Shown in pieces: positions 26,415 to 35,423 of a stretch of 64,000 nt of DNA (positions are counted from its first letter, which is position 1; each line of letters begins with the position of its first letter). The stretch lies in assembly GCF_900168325.1 (NCBI RefSeq), contig NZ_FVZE01000001.1:186001-250000 (forward strand), given 5' to 3'. Origin of the DNA: Novosphingobium mathurense. GTDB lineage: Bacteria > Pseudomonadota > Alphaproteobacteria > Sphingomonadales > Sphingomonadaceae. The notes under the pieces were generated by a model that saw nothing but the letters and a program-made list of their open reading frames with translations, was not told the origin of the DNA and made no database searches. The position numbers were made by a program, and so were the translations under genes.

Positions 26415-27436
26415 CGATCCGGGTTCTCATCGTCGACGATTCCGCGACCATGCGCGCGATCCTGATGTCGCGCCTGCGCCAGCAGCCGGACATCGAAGTG
26501 GTCGGCGCGGCTTCGAATGCCGCCGAAGGGCGGGCCATGATCAAGAGTCTCGACCCCGACGTCGTGACGCTGGACATCGAGATGCCGGGCATGAACGGTC
26601 TCGACTTCCTGGAGAAGATCATGACCTTGCGTCCCACTCCTGTGATCATCGTCTCGGGCGCCACGCGCGAAGGCAATGAGGTCACGGCTCGCGCGCTCGC
26701 GCTGGGGGCTGTCGATTGCTACTCGAAGTACGATCCGAGCGGGAAACTGGCATTCGAGGACAGCGGTCGCCTGGCCGGTATGATCCGTCAGGCCGCACAG
26801 ATATCCTACGAAAAGCCCGGCAAGCCCGCCTCGGTCACGCCGGCTGCAGGCAGCAAGGCGATCCGGCGCGATGCCCGGCTGATCGCGGTCGGCTCATCCA
26901 CCGGCGGGGTCGAGGCGCTGCAGGTCCTTCTGCGCGACTTCCCGGAGGACTGCCCGCCCACAGTCATCGTCCAGCACGTCAATCCGCGCTTCGCCCCGGC
27001 GATCGCGCGCACGCTCGATCAGGTCTGCCCGGCGAAGGTCGGCGTGGCGGTGCACGACATGCCGCTGCGGCAGGGTCACGTCTATCTCGCAGCCGAAGGC
27101 GATCATCACCTTCTGGTGAAGGGCACCGACGTGCTCTACGCCAAGTTACGCAAGGGCGAGCCGATTTCCGGGCATGTGCCCAGCGTCGATGCCCTGTTTC
27201 ACTCGGTCGCCCAGTATGTCGGCGCCGAAGCGGTGGGCATCCTGCTGACCGGGATGGGCCAGGACGGTGCGAAAGGCCTGCTCGCGATGAGCCAGGCGGG
27301 TGCACACACCGTCGTTCAGGACGAGAGCACCTGCATCGTCTTCGGCATGCCGCGCGCGGCCATTTCGCTGGGCGCGGCGCGTGTCGTCGCTCCGATCAAC
27401 CGTATTGCGCATCACGCGCTCAGCATGGCGGCCTGA
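26411..27436 (+). CDS. cheB: Chemoreceptor methylesterase/deamidase CheB
   Basis: A 341-residue CheB with an intact receiver (phosphoacceptor D55 in TLDIEMPGMNG) and an intact catalytic triad: S163 (VGSSTGGVEAL), H189 (VIVQHVNPRFA) and D285 (LTGMGQDGAKG). It removes methyl groups added by CheR and is activated by CheA. The complete triad contrasts with the divergent CheB-like protein at 21.7-22.7 kb, so this copy is presumably the working enzyme. Confidence 0.96.
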   Translation: MTIRVLIVDDSATMRAILMSRLRQQPDIEVVGAASNAAEGRAMIKSLDPDVVTLDIEMPGMNGLDFLEKIMTLRPTPVIIVSGATREGNEVTARALALGAVDCYSKYDPSGKLAFEDSGRLAGMIRQAAQISYEKPGKPASVTPAAGSKAIRRDARLIAVGSSTGGVEALQVLLRDFPEDCPPTVIVQHVNPRFAPAIARTLDQVCPAKVGVAVHDMPLRQGHVYLAAEGDHHLLVKGTDVLYAKLRKGEPISGHVPSVDALFHSVAQYVGAEAVGILLTGMGQDGAKGLLAMSQAGAHTVVQDESTCIVFGMPRAAISLGAARVVAPINRIAHHALSMAA

Positions 27437-27441
27437 CGATC

Positions 27442-27993
27442 ATGAACACGATCATCACCAGTGGAGCCACTGTGCGACTCACCGTCCTGCAGGGCCAGTT
27501 CAAGATCAGTGCGGGACCGCGCGTCGAACTCAGCACGGTGCTGGGAAGCTGCGTGGCCACCTGCCTCTACGATCCCGAAATCGAACTGGGCGGCATGAAT
27601 CATTTCCTCCTGCCCGAGCCGCCTTCCGGCCGAAGTCCGGGCGAGGTGGACGTCCATTACGGCGTTTACCTCATGGAAATGCTGATCAACGAAATGCTGT
27701 CCTACGGCGCACACAAGAACCGTTTGCGGGCGCATCTCTACGGCGGCGCGAACATTCGCGCCGGCATGCAGCAGATCGGTACCGCAAATGCCGAATTTGC
27801 CCGCAGTTTTCTCAGGAGCGAGCGCATCGAACTGGTGCGCGAGGACTTGGGCGGCGCCAATGCGCGCCGTGTCGATTTCCGCCCGGCATCCGGAAAGGTC
27901 CGCTGCCGTACCGTCGCCTCCTCGGATGCACCCGAGGTCCAGGCACCACCCATGATCCGCCAGGCACCGCGTGGCGAAGTCGAACTGTTCTGA
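27442..27993 (+). CDS. cheD: Chemoreceptor glutamine deamidase CheD
   Basis: A 183-residue deamidase that converts receptor glutamine to glutamate. The catalytic cysteine C37 lies in TVLGSCVATCLYD and H54 in GGMNHFLLP; the conserved GGAN (LYGGANI) follows. The protein has a 40-residue C-terminal tail. It begins five bases after cheB. Confidence 0.94.
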   Translation: MNTIITSGATVRLTVLQGQFKISAGPRVELSTVLGSCVATCLYDPEIELGGMNHFLLPEPPSGRSPGEVDVHYGVYLMEMLINEMLSYGAHKNRLRAHLYGGANIRAGMQQIGTANAEFARSFLRSERIELVREDLGGANARRVDFRPASGKVRCRTVASSDAPEVQAPPMIRQAPRGEVELF

Positions 27994-28009
27994 AGAAGTG
28001 AGGCATTTG

Positions 28010-28381
28010 ATGTCCAGGACAACCAGAGTTCTAACCGTTGATGACAGTGCCTCGATGCGCGCGCTGCTCAATCACGCCCTGTCCACCAACGGCTTCGAGG
28101 TTTCGCAGGCCGACGACGGCGTCTCCGCGCTGGAATGGCTGGCGGTGAATGAGGTCGATGTCGTGATTACCGACATCAACATGCCGCGCCTCGACGGCTT
28201 CGGCCTGATCGAGCAGGTACGCGGCGGCACCCGTCATCGCGATCGCCCGATCCTGGTGCTGACCACCGAAAGCTCCGACGAAAAGAAGGCGCGTGCCCGC
28301 GCCGCCGGTGCGACCGGCTGGATCGTCAAGCCTTTCGACACCGACAAGCTTGTCGCGGCCGTGCGCCGCGTCGCCCACTGA
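28010..28381 (+). CDS. cheY: Chemotaxis response regulator CheY
   Basis: A 123-residue single receiver domain. Acidic pocket D11-D12, phosphoacceptor D55 (ITDINMPRLDG), switch threonine in LVLTTESSDEKK and the invariant lysine in IVKPFD are all present, so it should be phosphorylated by CheA and bind the flagellar switch, or act as a phosphate sink. I chose the MSRTTRVL start, preceded by GTGAGG, over an upstream in-frame ATG that overlaps cheD. Confidence 0.93.
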   Translation: MSRTTRVLTVDDSASMRALLNHALSTNGFEVSQADDGVSALEWLAVNEVDVVITDINMPRLDGFGLIEQVRGGTRHRDRPILVLTTESSDEKKARARAAGATGWIVKPFDTDKLVAAVRRVAH

Positions 28382-28422
28382 TCCGGCCCGGCAGGGTCAT
28401 CGTTCAAAGCGAGGATGAGTTC

Positions 28423-28863
28423 ATGCAACGCGAACTGATCACTTTCCAAGTCTCCGGCCAGGTCTTTGCGCTGGATATCATGCAGATCCGCGAAATCCGC
28501 GCGTGGAGCCCGGTTACGCCGATGCCCCGGGTGCCCAGCTACGTCGCGGGCGTCGTCAACCTGCGCGGCACCGTGCTGCCGGTCGTCGACCTGGCCGCGC
28601 GCCTGGGCTGGGCCGCCACGGAAGCGACGCCGCGCCACGCGATCATCGTGTGCCACGTCAATGGGCAGGCGCAGGGCCTTATCGTCGAGTCGGTCAGCGA
28701 CATCGTTACCTTCGACAGCGAGACCCTGCAGGCGCCGCCATCTACCGGTAACGACAGCGTCGTGCCGTTCCTCGAGGGGCTTGCAGCCATCGACGACAAC
28801 ATGGTCATGGTTCTCGATCTCCAGGCGCTCAGCTCCGCCGAAGACGGCCTGATGGCAGCCTGA
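28423..28863 (+). CDS. cheW: Chemotaxis coupling protein CheW
   Basis: A 146-residue single CheW domain that bridges receptors and CheA. Conserved parts include ITFQVSGQVFALDIMQIREI at the N-terminus and NLRGTVLPVVDLAARLG in the middle. It lies 41 bases after cheY and nine bases before the next small gene. Confidence 0.94.
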   Translation: MQRELITFQVSGQVFALDIMQIREIRAWSPVTPMPRVPSYVAGVVNLRGTVLPVVDLAARLGWAATEATPRHAIIVCHVNGQAQGLIVESVSDIVTFDSETLQAPPSTGNDSVVPFLEGLAAIDDNMVMVLDLQALSSAEDGLMAA

Positions 28864-28871
28864 GAGGCACA

Positions 28872-29195
28872 ATGCACCACGAACCCAAGTTCCTGGCGAT
28901 GGCCGAGGTCCTCAACGAGCTCGGCAGTGAAGTGGAAGCGCTCGGTGAAGTCTTCTGCCGGGATGCGGCCTTTGCGGGCAGGCACATGCGCGAACTCCAG
29001 GCGATCGATCTGATTGCCCAGAAGCAGCGCGTGCTGGCCTCGATCCTGACGGCGGGGTTCAGCGAACAGGAGATGCGGCGCATCAGTCTCGATGCGCTGC
29101 GTTCCCGCTTCTGCGGCTTCCTCGAGGACGAGGATAGCACCCCTGGCACTGTTGCCGACAAGGGGCATACCGGCGAGGCCAGCCTCTGGGACTGA
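28872..29195 (+). CDS. Small helical protein with a DXXXQ motif, possible CheT/CheZ-like phosphatase
   Basis: A 107-residue, mostly helical protein with no clear family match. The helix ELQAIDLIAQKQRVLASIL contains D46-x-x-x-Q50, the acidic-plus-amide pair used by CheZ-type CheY phosphatases, and CheT of Sinorhizobium has a DXXXQ motif in a protein of about this size encoded at the end of the che operon. Here too it is the last gene, nine bases after cheW, and no cheZ or cheC is in view. The function is inferred from motif and position; alternatives are a flagellar chaperone-like or unrelated helical protein. Confidence 0.6.
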   Translation: MHHEPKFLAMAEVLNELGSEVEALGEVFCRDAAFAGRHMRELQAIDLIAQKQRVLASILTAGFSEQEMRRISLDALRSRFCGFLEDEDSTPGTVADKGHTGEASLWD

Positions 29196-29274
29196 GGCTA
29201 GGCCGCCCGTAGGGGGCTGGCGCAATCGACTGGTCGGACTTGCGGGGGGGCGACGCGGGCCCTAGTCCGTGTCC

Positions 29275-29877
29275 ATGACCGATGACCGTCGCCACGCGCC
29301 TGCCACCGCCCGCAATCGCGATCCAATCCTTGCTGTTCTGCGCGAAGCGTTGCCGGGCAGGGGACTGGTGCTCGAGATTGCGAGCGGGACCGGAGAGCAC
29401 GCCGTGCACTTCGCCCGCGCACTTCCCGACATCACCTGGCAGCCGAGCGATCCGGATGCCGACGCACGGGCTTCGATTGCGTCATGGCGCGAGGCGGAAG
29501 GCGCCTTCAATCTGCGCGCGCCGCTGGAACTCGATGCCGCCGCCGTCTTTTGGCCGGTCGAGCGCGTCGATGCGATCGTGTGCATCAACATGATCCATAT
29601 CAGTCCCTGGGAATCGACTCTGGGCCTGATGGCGGGAGCAGGGCGGACGCTGCCTGCCGGCGCTCCGCTCATTCTCTATGGACCGTTCCGACGTGAGGGC
29701 CATCCTCTCGAGCCCAGCAACGCCGAGTTCGATCTCAGCCTCAAGGACCGCGATCCGCGCTGGGGGCTGCGCCAGCTAGAGGAAGTGAGCGCAGTTGCCG
29801 ATAGCGAGGGCCTGGCCTTCGAGCGCTATGTGGAAATGCCGGCCAACAATCTTTGTGTCATTTACCGTCGGCGCTGA
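29275..29877 (+). CDS. DUF938 SAM-dependent methyltransferase-like protein
   Basis: A 200-residue protein of the DUF938 family. The glycine-rich motif LVLEIASGTGEHAVHFA (about 32-48) is a methyltransferase motif I, followed by an aspartate-rich loop (PSDPDADAR) and CINMIHISPW. The substrate is unknown. A GTG two codons upstream is an alternative start. Its last 20 bases overlap the end of the convergent MATE gene. Confidence 0.85.
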   Translation: MTDDRRHAPATARNRDPILAVLREALPGRGLVLEIASGTGEHAVHFARALPDITWQPSDPDADARASIASWREAEGAFNLRAPLELDAAAVFWPVERVDAIVCINMIHISPWESTLGLMAGAGRTLPAGAPLILYGPFRREGHPLEPSNAEFDLSLKDRDPRWGLRQLEEVSAVADSEGLAFERYVEMPANNLCVIYRRR

Positions 29878-31255
29878 AGCTGCGGCGCGTCAGGCGCGGC
29901 AGGACGATGAACTGGCCGATCGCGCGGACGACGAAGAACAGCGTGAAGGCCAGCCACAGGCCATGGTTGCCCAGAGGATGGAGCAGCCAGATCAGGATGC
30001 CGTAAACCGCCATGGCCACGGCCATCGTGCCCAGCATCGCGCGGGTCCATCCTGCGCCGACGAACACGCCGTCGAGCACGAATGAAGCGACGCCCAGTAA
30101 CGGCAGCAGCGCCACCCAGAAGACATAGGTCCCGGTCTCGGCGATGACCGCACTGTCGGTGCTGAAGCGAGCCGCCAGCCATGCTCCCCCCAGCAGGTAG
30201 GCCAGGCTCAGGACAATTCCGGTCACGCCGCCCCAGATCAGGGCGTTGCGCACGGTGGCGGTGAAGCGATTGCGGTCGCGTGCCCCCAAAGCTTCGCCGC
30301 AGAGGACCTGCGACGCATTCTCGAATCCGTCGAGCAGCAGGGTGGAGAGCATGAAGAGCTGGAACAGGATGCCGTTGCCGGCCAGCGTGACGGCACCCTG
30401 CTGGGCACCGCTGCGCGCGAAGATGAGAATCGCTGCATTGAGGAGAAGGGTGCGCGCGAACAGGTCACGGTTGAGTGCGAAGAGGCGCACCAGCGCATGG
30501 CGCCGCCAGGTCATGCGGCGGGCGAAGGCAGCCCAGGCCTCGCGTGATGCGGGTTGGCGCAGGACGATGGCTGCCAGAAGCGCGAACTTGAGAGCTTCCG
30601 AACTCAACGTGGCAGTTGCGACACCGGCCACGCCCCACTTGGCGACGAGCACGAGCAGCAGATCGAGCGCGATGTGAACCGCATTGGCGATGATCTCGAC
30701 GACGAGGATCTGCCGCACCAGTCGCTGCCCGATCAGCCATCCCACCAGCACGCAGTTGGCCAGCCAGATCGGCCCGGCCCAGTAGCGGATCGCAATATAG
30801 TCGCGGGCGCCTTCACGGACCTGTCCCGAGGCTTGGAGAAGATCCAGGCCGAGCGGGACCGTTACATGCATGGTAGCAAGGAGCAGGGCCCCGATGCCGA
30901 GCGAAACGGTGAGTGCGCGCACGAGCGTTTCGGCCTGCTCGCCGCTGTCGCGCCGTCCCGCGCTCTGCGCCGTCAGCGCGACGGTGCTGGTGCGCAGGAA
31001 ATTGAAGATGTTGAGCAGCGCCATCATGTACTTCGCGCCGAGTTCGACAGCCCCTTGCGCCGGAGCGTCGCCAAGGCGCCCGATCGCCCACATATCGGCA
31101 AGCCCGAAGAGCGCCGTCGCGATGTTGGTCAGCATCGCCGGCAGGGCGATCGTCCAGAGCAGACGCGTCGTGCTGGCTTCCGGTGCAACGGAGGGCGATG
31201 AATTTTTCGTCGTCACGCTAGACCCCCCAAGCCCTTCCGCCCCTGCCGGCGCCAT
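29858..31255 (-). CDS. MATE family efflux transporter
   Basis: A 465-residue inner-membrane exporter with about 12 helices arranged as two six-helix halves (ALPAMLTNIATALFGLADMW near residue 38; the second half starts about 250). It resembles the DinF branch of the MATE family, which exports cationic drugs in exchange for Na+ or H+. The N-terminal 28 residues are polar and poorly conserved, so the true start may be an internal GTG. It is monocistronic, with a long non-coding region upstream. Confidence 0.88.
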   Translation of the reverse strand: MAPAGAEGLGGSSVTTKNSSPSVAPEASTTRLLWTIALPAMLTNIATALFGLADMWAIGRLGDAPAQGAVELGAKYMMALLNIFNFLRTSTVALTAQSAGRRDSGEQAETLVRALTVSLGIGALLLATMHVTVPLGLDLLQASGQVREGARDYIAIRYWAGPIWLANCVLVGWLIGQRLVRQILVVEIIANAVHIALDLLLVLVAKWGVAGVATATLSSEALKFALLAAIVLRQPASREAWAAFARRMTWRRHALVRLFALNRDLFARTLLLNAAILIFARSGAQQGAVTLAGNGILFQLFMLSTLLLDGFENASQVLCGEALGARDRNRFTATVRNALIWGGVTGIVLSLAYLLGGAWLAARFSTDSAVIAETGTYVFWVALLPLLGVASFVLDGVFVGAGWTRAMLGTMAVAMAVYGILIWLLHPLGNHGLWLAFTLFFVVRAIGQFIVLPRLTRRSFSADGK

Positions 31256-31324
31256 CGTGAGCTGAGCCTAGCATGCTATGCGAGCCGAATCAGACAACGG
31301 TGTCATAAATCGCGATACAATGTT

Positions 31325-31366
31325 CGCAAATGCAGAAGATTCTAGGAATTTTATGCTGCATTTGCG
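31325..31366. repeat. Perfect 11-base inverted repeat upstream of the MATE gene
   Basis: CGCAAATGCAG (31325-31335) and CTGCATTTGCG (31356-31366) are perfect reverse complements with a 20-base spacer, 70 bases upstream of the MATE start. No T-run follows, so an operator is more likely than a terminator. The core CGCAAATGC also occurs in the small RNA units near 62.3 kb. Confidence 0.5.
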
Positions 31367-31399
31367 CATCAAGCGATTCGTGGTCTGGGGTGGGACAAG

Positions 31400-31545
31400 A
31401 AAAATGCGCCCGAAGGCGCATGATTCTCTTGTACTTTTTAATGATCGGCGTTCTACTGCAACTGCGAGATATCGGCGCGCCGGAGAGTGACTTAACTCCC
31501 CCCGGCGCGCTCTCTCCCAACGCCGTTAAGGTCGAGTGCGACCTT
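31400..31545 (-). ncRNA. Candidate structured RNA with an intrinsic terminator
   Basis: Read on the minus strand, three hairpins follow each other: AAGGTCG-CACT-CGACCTT (31545-31528), a long stem GCGCGCCGG / CCGGCGCGC with a partly paired loop (31510-31475), and ATGCGCC-TTCG-GGCGCAT (31421-31404) running into TTTTTCTT. The last is a textbook intrinsic terminator that ends no identifiable gene. A short untranslated RNA, or the 3' end of an unrecognised minus-strand transcript, would both fit. No known family is recognised. Confidence 0.4.
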
Positions 31546-32114
31546 TCCCGTTCATATTGCAGAAATTTATATGCCGCGCAAAGGTTGAATTGCACGAATT
31601 GCTGCGCAGCAACTTCGAACGGGCTGCGGTTTGGCCTCTTGAAGCGACCGCACCCCATTTCGTTGGCTTCCGTCCGATACTGTCGGATCAAGTCCTTGCA
31701 ACGTTTCGCGAGACCTTCTGGCGTTAACCAGATTGCTCGGGATCGGATGTCGATGCCCTTTCCGTTGCGCCGGTCGGGTGAAAAGGTCCTCAAGGCAAGA
31801 GCCACCGTAAAAAAGAAGGCGGAGAGGGTGATGGCGAAAAGGATCGGGCAAGGAATCGGCAATCGGAATTCGGCGGCAAGTGAAACGCGGCCCGGTGGCG
31901 ATCTGCTCGGGGCTGGTGTGGTCAGGTTGTTGGCGATGCAGGTCAGGTTCGGGCACAGCATTTACCGGATTGAGGTGCATCCGGGCAGGCGGCGCGGACC
32001 GGTTTAGGCAAGCGCCTGTCGCTTCTTCGTGGATCGGTGTGGGCCTTGGCGCGGCGAGCCTTTCGGATCGCGTACCGGGCATGGCGCCGGAGCCTGACCG
32101 GTCCGCGAAGTTGT

Positions 32115-33044
32115 TCAGATGGCAGCGACCCGTTGAAGCAGGCACTCGATGTCCTCGGGATGGGCAAGACCAGCACCGGCCCGCAAAACGGCAGCCGAAC
32201 CGGATGCTAGTCCGAGTCGGAACGCCTCGGTATCGCTCTGCCCACTCGCTAGGGCGAAGACCATTCCGGCGACGAAGCTGTCCCCGGCGCCTACGGCACT
32301 GGCCGCCTCGATGGGGATGGCAGGCAGGGTGACGGTCCCTTCCTTGCGCGCAAGGATGGCGCCTTCATGGCCCATCGTCACCGCGACGAGACGGGCCTTT
32401 CCGGCTTCGACGATGCCCATGGCGGCTTCCTCGATGGCCTTCACGCCTTCAAGGGAGCGTCCAAGGTAGGACTGCAATTCCCCGAGGCTGGGCTTGAGCA
32501 AAGTGAGGCCGCCTGCCTCGATCCCCGCGGCGAGCGCTCTGCCCGAACTGTCGAGGACAATCTCTATCCCACGGGAGCGCAGCAGGCCCGAGATCCTGGC
32601 GTAGTAATCGTCCGGTACGCCCGGAGGAAGCGATCCGCTCAAGACCATGTAATCGCATTGGGCTTCGCCTAACTGTTCGAGGCAGGCGCGCCATTCGCCC
32701 TCGGCGATCTGCGGGCCCTTGGGCACGAAGCGATATTCCTTGCCCGTCTCGTGCTCGAACACGGCGGAGGCGATCCGCGTCGGCCCGGCAATGGAAATCC
32801 GGGTGCGCACCAGTTGATGGCGGTCGATCAGGCCGTCGAGCGCCGGCCCGGTCGCGCCGCCCGACAGGTAGTAGCAGCGCGCATTCCCACCGAGCCTGAC
32901 GAAGACCCGCGCCACGTTGATGCCGCCGCCGCCCGGAGCGTACCACTCGTTGTCGGTGCGCATCTTGTGCGTGTGGCGCATCTGGCCGACGTCATAGGAT
33001 ACGTCGATGGTCGGATTCATCGTGAGCGTGGCGATGTTTTTCAT
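32115..33044 (-). CDS. pfkB: PfkB-type 6-phosphofructokinase (or related sugar-phosphate kinase)
   Basis: A ribokinase-family ATP-dependent kinase, 309 residues. It follows E. coli PfkB closely at PGGGGINVARVFVRLGG (substrate-binding, about 38-54), YLSGGATG, VLSGSLPPGVPDDYY and the catalytic GAGDSFVAGM near the C-terminus, with LDSSGRAL before the ATP site. PfkB phosphorylates fructose 6-phosphate; 1-phosphofructokinase or tagatose-6-phosphate kinase activity cannot be excluded from sequence. It is transcribed alone, ahead of a long non-coding gap. Confidence 0.85.
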   Translation of the reverse strand: MKNIATLTMNPTIDVSYDVGQMRHTHKMRTDNEWYAPGGGGINVARVFVRLGGNARCYYLSGGATGPALDGLIDRHQLVRTRISIAGPTRIASAVFEHETGKEYRFVPKGPQIAEGEWRACLEQLGEAQCDYMVLSGSLPPGVPDDYYARISGLLRSRGIEIVLDSSGRALAAGIEAGGLTLLKPSLGELQSYLGRSLEGVKAIEEAAMGIVEAGKARLVAVTMGHEGAILARKEGTVTLPAIPIEAASAVGAGDSFVAGMVFALASGQSDTEAFRLGLASGSAAVLRAGAGLAHPEDIECLLQRVAAI

Positions 33045-33169
33045 CTCGCTGCCTCCTTGTCCTGCTGCTTGAGCAAACTCGCGCGGCTACCCTTCGGGGT
33101 CCATGCGTTCTGCCAAATTTGCAAGCCAATCAAGGGCGAAAGCCCCTGCGCCGGACTGGCGCAGGGAGT

Positions 33170-35269
33170 TCAGGCCGCGTCGCGTTGTCGGGTAACCGGT
33201 AGGGCGCAGGCGGGTTCGGCGCGGCCGAAGAGAAAGCCCTGTCCCTGTACGCAACCTTCGCTGCGCAAGTAGTCGCGTACGATTTCCCGCTCGATGCCTT
33301 CTGCGGCCACCGACAGCCCGAGGCTGCGGCCAAGCCCGATCACGGCGCGGATCACGGCGCGCGAATTGGTCTCCTCGTGCAGGCTGAGAACGAAGGATTT
33401 GTCGATCTTGATCTTGGTGAACGGGTAATTGAGCAGGTAGCTGAGAGAGGAATAGCCGGTTCCGAAATCGTCCAGCGAAATGCCGATGCCGAAGGCGCGC
33501 AGGTTGCGGATGATGGCAGCAGGGCGGGGCCCCTTTTCCATCAGCACAGCCTCGGTAATTTCCAGCTCGAGCCGTTCGGCGGGAAGGCCGGAAGCGGACA
33601 GGGCGTTGATGACCGTGCTCAGCAAGTTGCCGTTTCGGAACTGCAACGGCGAGACGTTGACCGACAGCTTCACGTGATCGGGCCATTGCATCGCCGTGGT
33701 GCAGGCGGTCTGCAGCACGAAGCGACCGACCTGGTCGATCAGGCCCATCTCCTCTGCCAGGGGGATGAATACGTCGGGCGAGACGCTGCCCCGCTCGGCG
33801 TGGTCCCAGCGCGCCAGCGCCTCATAGCATTCGATCGCGCCGGTTTCGAGATTGACCAGCGGCTGGTAATAGACATCGAGTTCGCCGTTGCGCACGGCCT
33901 TGCGGAAGTCCTTCTCCAGCCTGCTCTTTTCCTGCGCGGCATGGTCCATGCGCGCCTCGAAGCTGCGGCAGCTTCCGCGCCTTTCGCCTTTCGCTGCATA
34001 GAGCGCCAGGTCCGCGAACCGCAGCAGGGTTTCCGGATCGCTGCTGTCATACGGTGAACTGGCGAAGCCGATAGTGGCGCCGATGTGGATCATATTGCCC
34101 TTCACATAGAAGGGTTCCGACAACGTGGTAATGATGGAGCGGCCGACCAGTTCGGTCTGCGTCTGGCTGGAACGGCGGAAGATCACCGCGAATTCGTCTC
34201 CGCCGATTCGGCACAGCAGCGCATCGGGCGGGATCAGTTCGCGCATGCGCATGGCTGCCTCGGTGAGCAGCAGGTCACCGAACTGATGACCATATGTGTC
34301 GTTGACGGCCTTGAAGTGGTCGAGGTCGACAAGCGCGATGGATACCGTCTCGCCGCGCCGCGTACGGTTCAGGGCATCGCGCAAGTGCTCGCGGCAGTGC
34401 GCGCGGTTGGCAAGCCCGGTCAGTTCGTCGTGACGGGCCATGTGCGCCATGCGCTGCTCGATGCGGCGGCGTTCGGTGACGTCGAAGATCGAGACGATCG
34501 TGGCTGCATAGCCCTCCATCTGCGACAGGCGGGTGGAGATGACCGCTTCCGCCGCCTCGCCGTCGCGCCGGACCATCTGCCAGCAATCGTTGGTGTCCGG
34601 GCAGTCGGCCGCCAGCATCGCTTCCGCCTCTGCGCGGGTGGCGGGTGGGAAGAGGGCGGCAATCGGCATCCCTGCCATCTCGTGCGACTCATAGCCGAAG
34701 AAGGCGCAGGCCGTCTCGTTTGCCGAGCGGATCTGGCCGCTGTTCAGATCGCATACCAGCGTGGCGATGGGGTTGCGTTCGAAGAGCAGGCGGAAGGTCT
34801 CTTCCTTCTGCTTGAGTTCGGTGATGTCGACGCGGATGCCGATGGTCCCGCCATCGCCTGTCTTGCGCTCCTCGATCATGATGCAGCGACCGTTGGAGAG
34901 GCGTTGCTCGTGGCGGATGCCGGGCTTGTGCAGCAGGGACAGGCGGTGCGAGAGCCATTCCTCCTCGCGGCCGGTGGCCTCGGGATAATCGCCGCGCTCG
35001 ACGCCGATGCGCAGGGTGTCCTCCAACCTCACGCCGGGTTCGAGCAGGTCTGCGGAGCGCGAATAGATTTCCGCGTACTGGCGGTTCCACAGGACGTATC
35101 GGCCTTCCGCGTCGAGGAAGACGATCCCCTCCGGCAAGACCTCGATCGCTTCACGCAGGCGTCGTTCCGCAAGCGAAGCCGCCTGCAGCGCATGCTCCAG
35201 CGAAGACTGTACCTGCTCTTGGGCAGGTTCGCCGCTTTGCACTTGGTAAACCCCCACAGTCCCTTGCAC
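33170..35269 (-). CDS. PAS-GGDEF-EAL cyclic-di-GMP signalling protein
   Basis: A 699-residue cytoplasmic protein with no membrane helix: a short coiled coil (about 15-45), two PAS domains (about 40-150 and 155-270), a GGDEF domain (motif RIGGDEF intact) and a C-terminal EAL domain. The EAL domain keeps its catalytic residues (ECYEALARW, EITEAVL, LDDFGTGYSSL, the lysine in IKIDKSF and AEGIE), so both synthesis and breakdown of cyclic-di-GMP are possible. The start codon is GTG. The PAS ligand is not evident. Swimming or surface behaviour is a likely output, given the che block nearby. Confidence 0.93.
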   Translation of the reverse strand: MQGTVGVYQVQSGEPAQEQVQSSLEHALQAASLAERRLREAIEVLPEGIVFLDAEGRYVLWNRQYAEIYSRSADLLEPGVRLEDTLRIGVERGDYPEATGREEEWLSHRLSLLHKPGIRHEQRLSNGRCIMIEERKTGDGGTIGIRVDITELKQKEETFRLLFERNPIATLVCDLNSGQIRSANETACAFFGYESHEMAGMPIAALFPPATRAEAEAMLAADCPDTNDCWQMVRRDGEAAEAVISTRLSQMEGYAATIVSIFDVTERRRIEQRMAHMARHDELTGLANRAHCREHLRDALNRTRRGETVSIALVDLDHFKAVNDTYGHQFGDLLLTEAAMRMRELIPPDALLCRIGGDEFAVIFRRSSQTQTELVGRSIITTLSEPFYVKGNMIHIGATIGFASSPYDSSDPETLLRFADLALYAAKGERRGSCRSFEARMDHAAQEKSRLEKDFRKAVRNGELDVYYQPLVNLETGAIECYEALARWDHAERGSVSPDVFIPLAEEMGLIDQVGRFVLQTACTTAMQWPDHVKLSVNVSPLQFRNGNLLSTVINALSASGLPAERLELEITEAVLMEKGPRPAAIIRNLRAFGIGISLDDFGTGYSSLSYLLNYPFTKIKIDKSFVLSLHEETNSRAVIRAVIGLGRSLGLSVAAEGIEREIVRDYLRSEGCVQGQGFLFGRAEPACALPVTRQRDAA

Positions 35270-35423
35270 GACCCCAGTGCCGGGAACGCTATCTTCCAGA
35301 GGTTAATTTTCTCATCATAACAACAAGAAGGCAGGAATTGGCAGGCCGGATCGGCGGTTTCGCATCGGAAGTGCGCCAGATCGGAGGAATTACGGCACTT
35401 TTCCTGCACAAGTCATTCAACGC

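Larger units (their letters stand above)
31256..32114. other. Long gap without a convincing gene
   Basis: About 860 bases between the MATE gene and pfkB. GC content is lower than around it. Two overlapping open frames (31290-31961 minus, 31330-32007 plus) have codon use unlike the neighbouring genes and no recognisable domain. One stretch of the minus frame (from LTPEGLAKRCKDLIRQY to FLQYERERSHSTL) reads somewhat protein-like and could be a relic. The clear structures are an 11-base inverted repeat at 31325-31366 and a hairpin series ending in a terminator at 31400-31545. Confidence 0.6.

Noticed and set aside
31290..31961. A 223-codon minus-strand open frame in the MATE-pfkB gap
   Set aside because: No good start or ribosome site, mixed codon use and no domain. 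A middle stretch looks slightly protein-like, so a decayed gene remains possible, but I cannot support a CDS.
31330..32007. A 225-codon plus-strand open frame in the same gap
   Set aside because: Low-complexity and Cys/Arg-rich translation without a domain; it overlaps the hairpin chain on the other strand.
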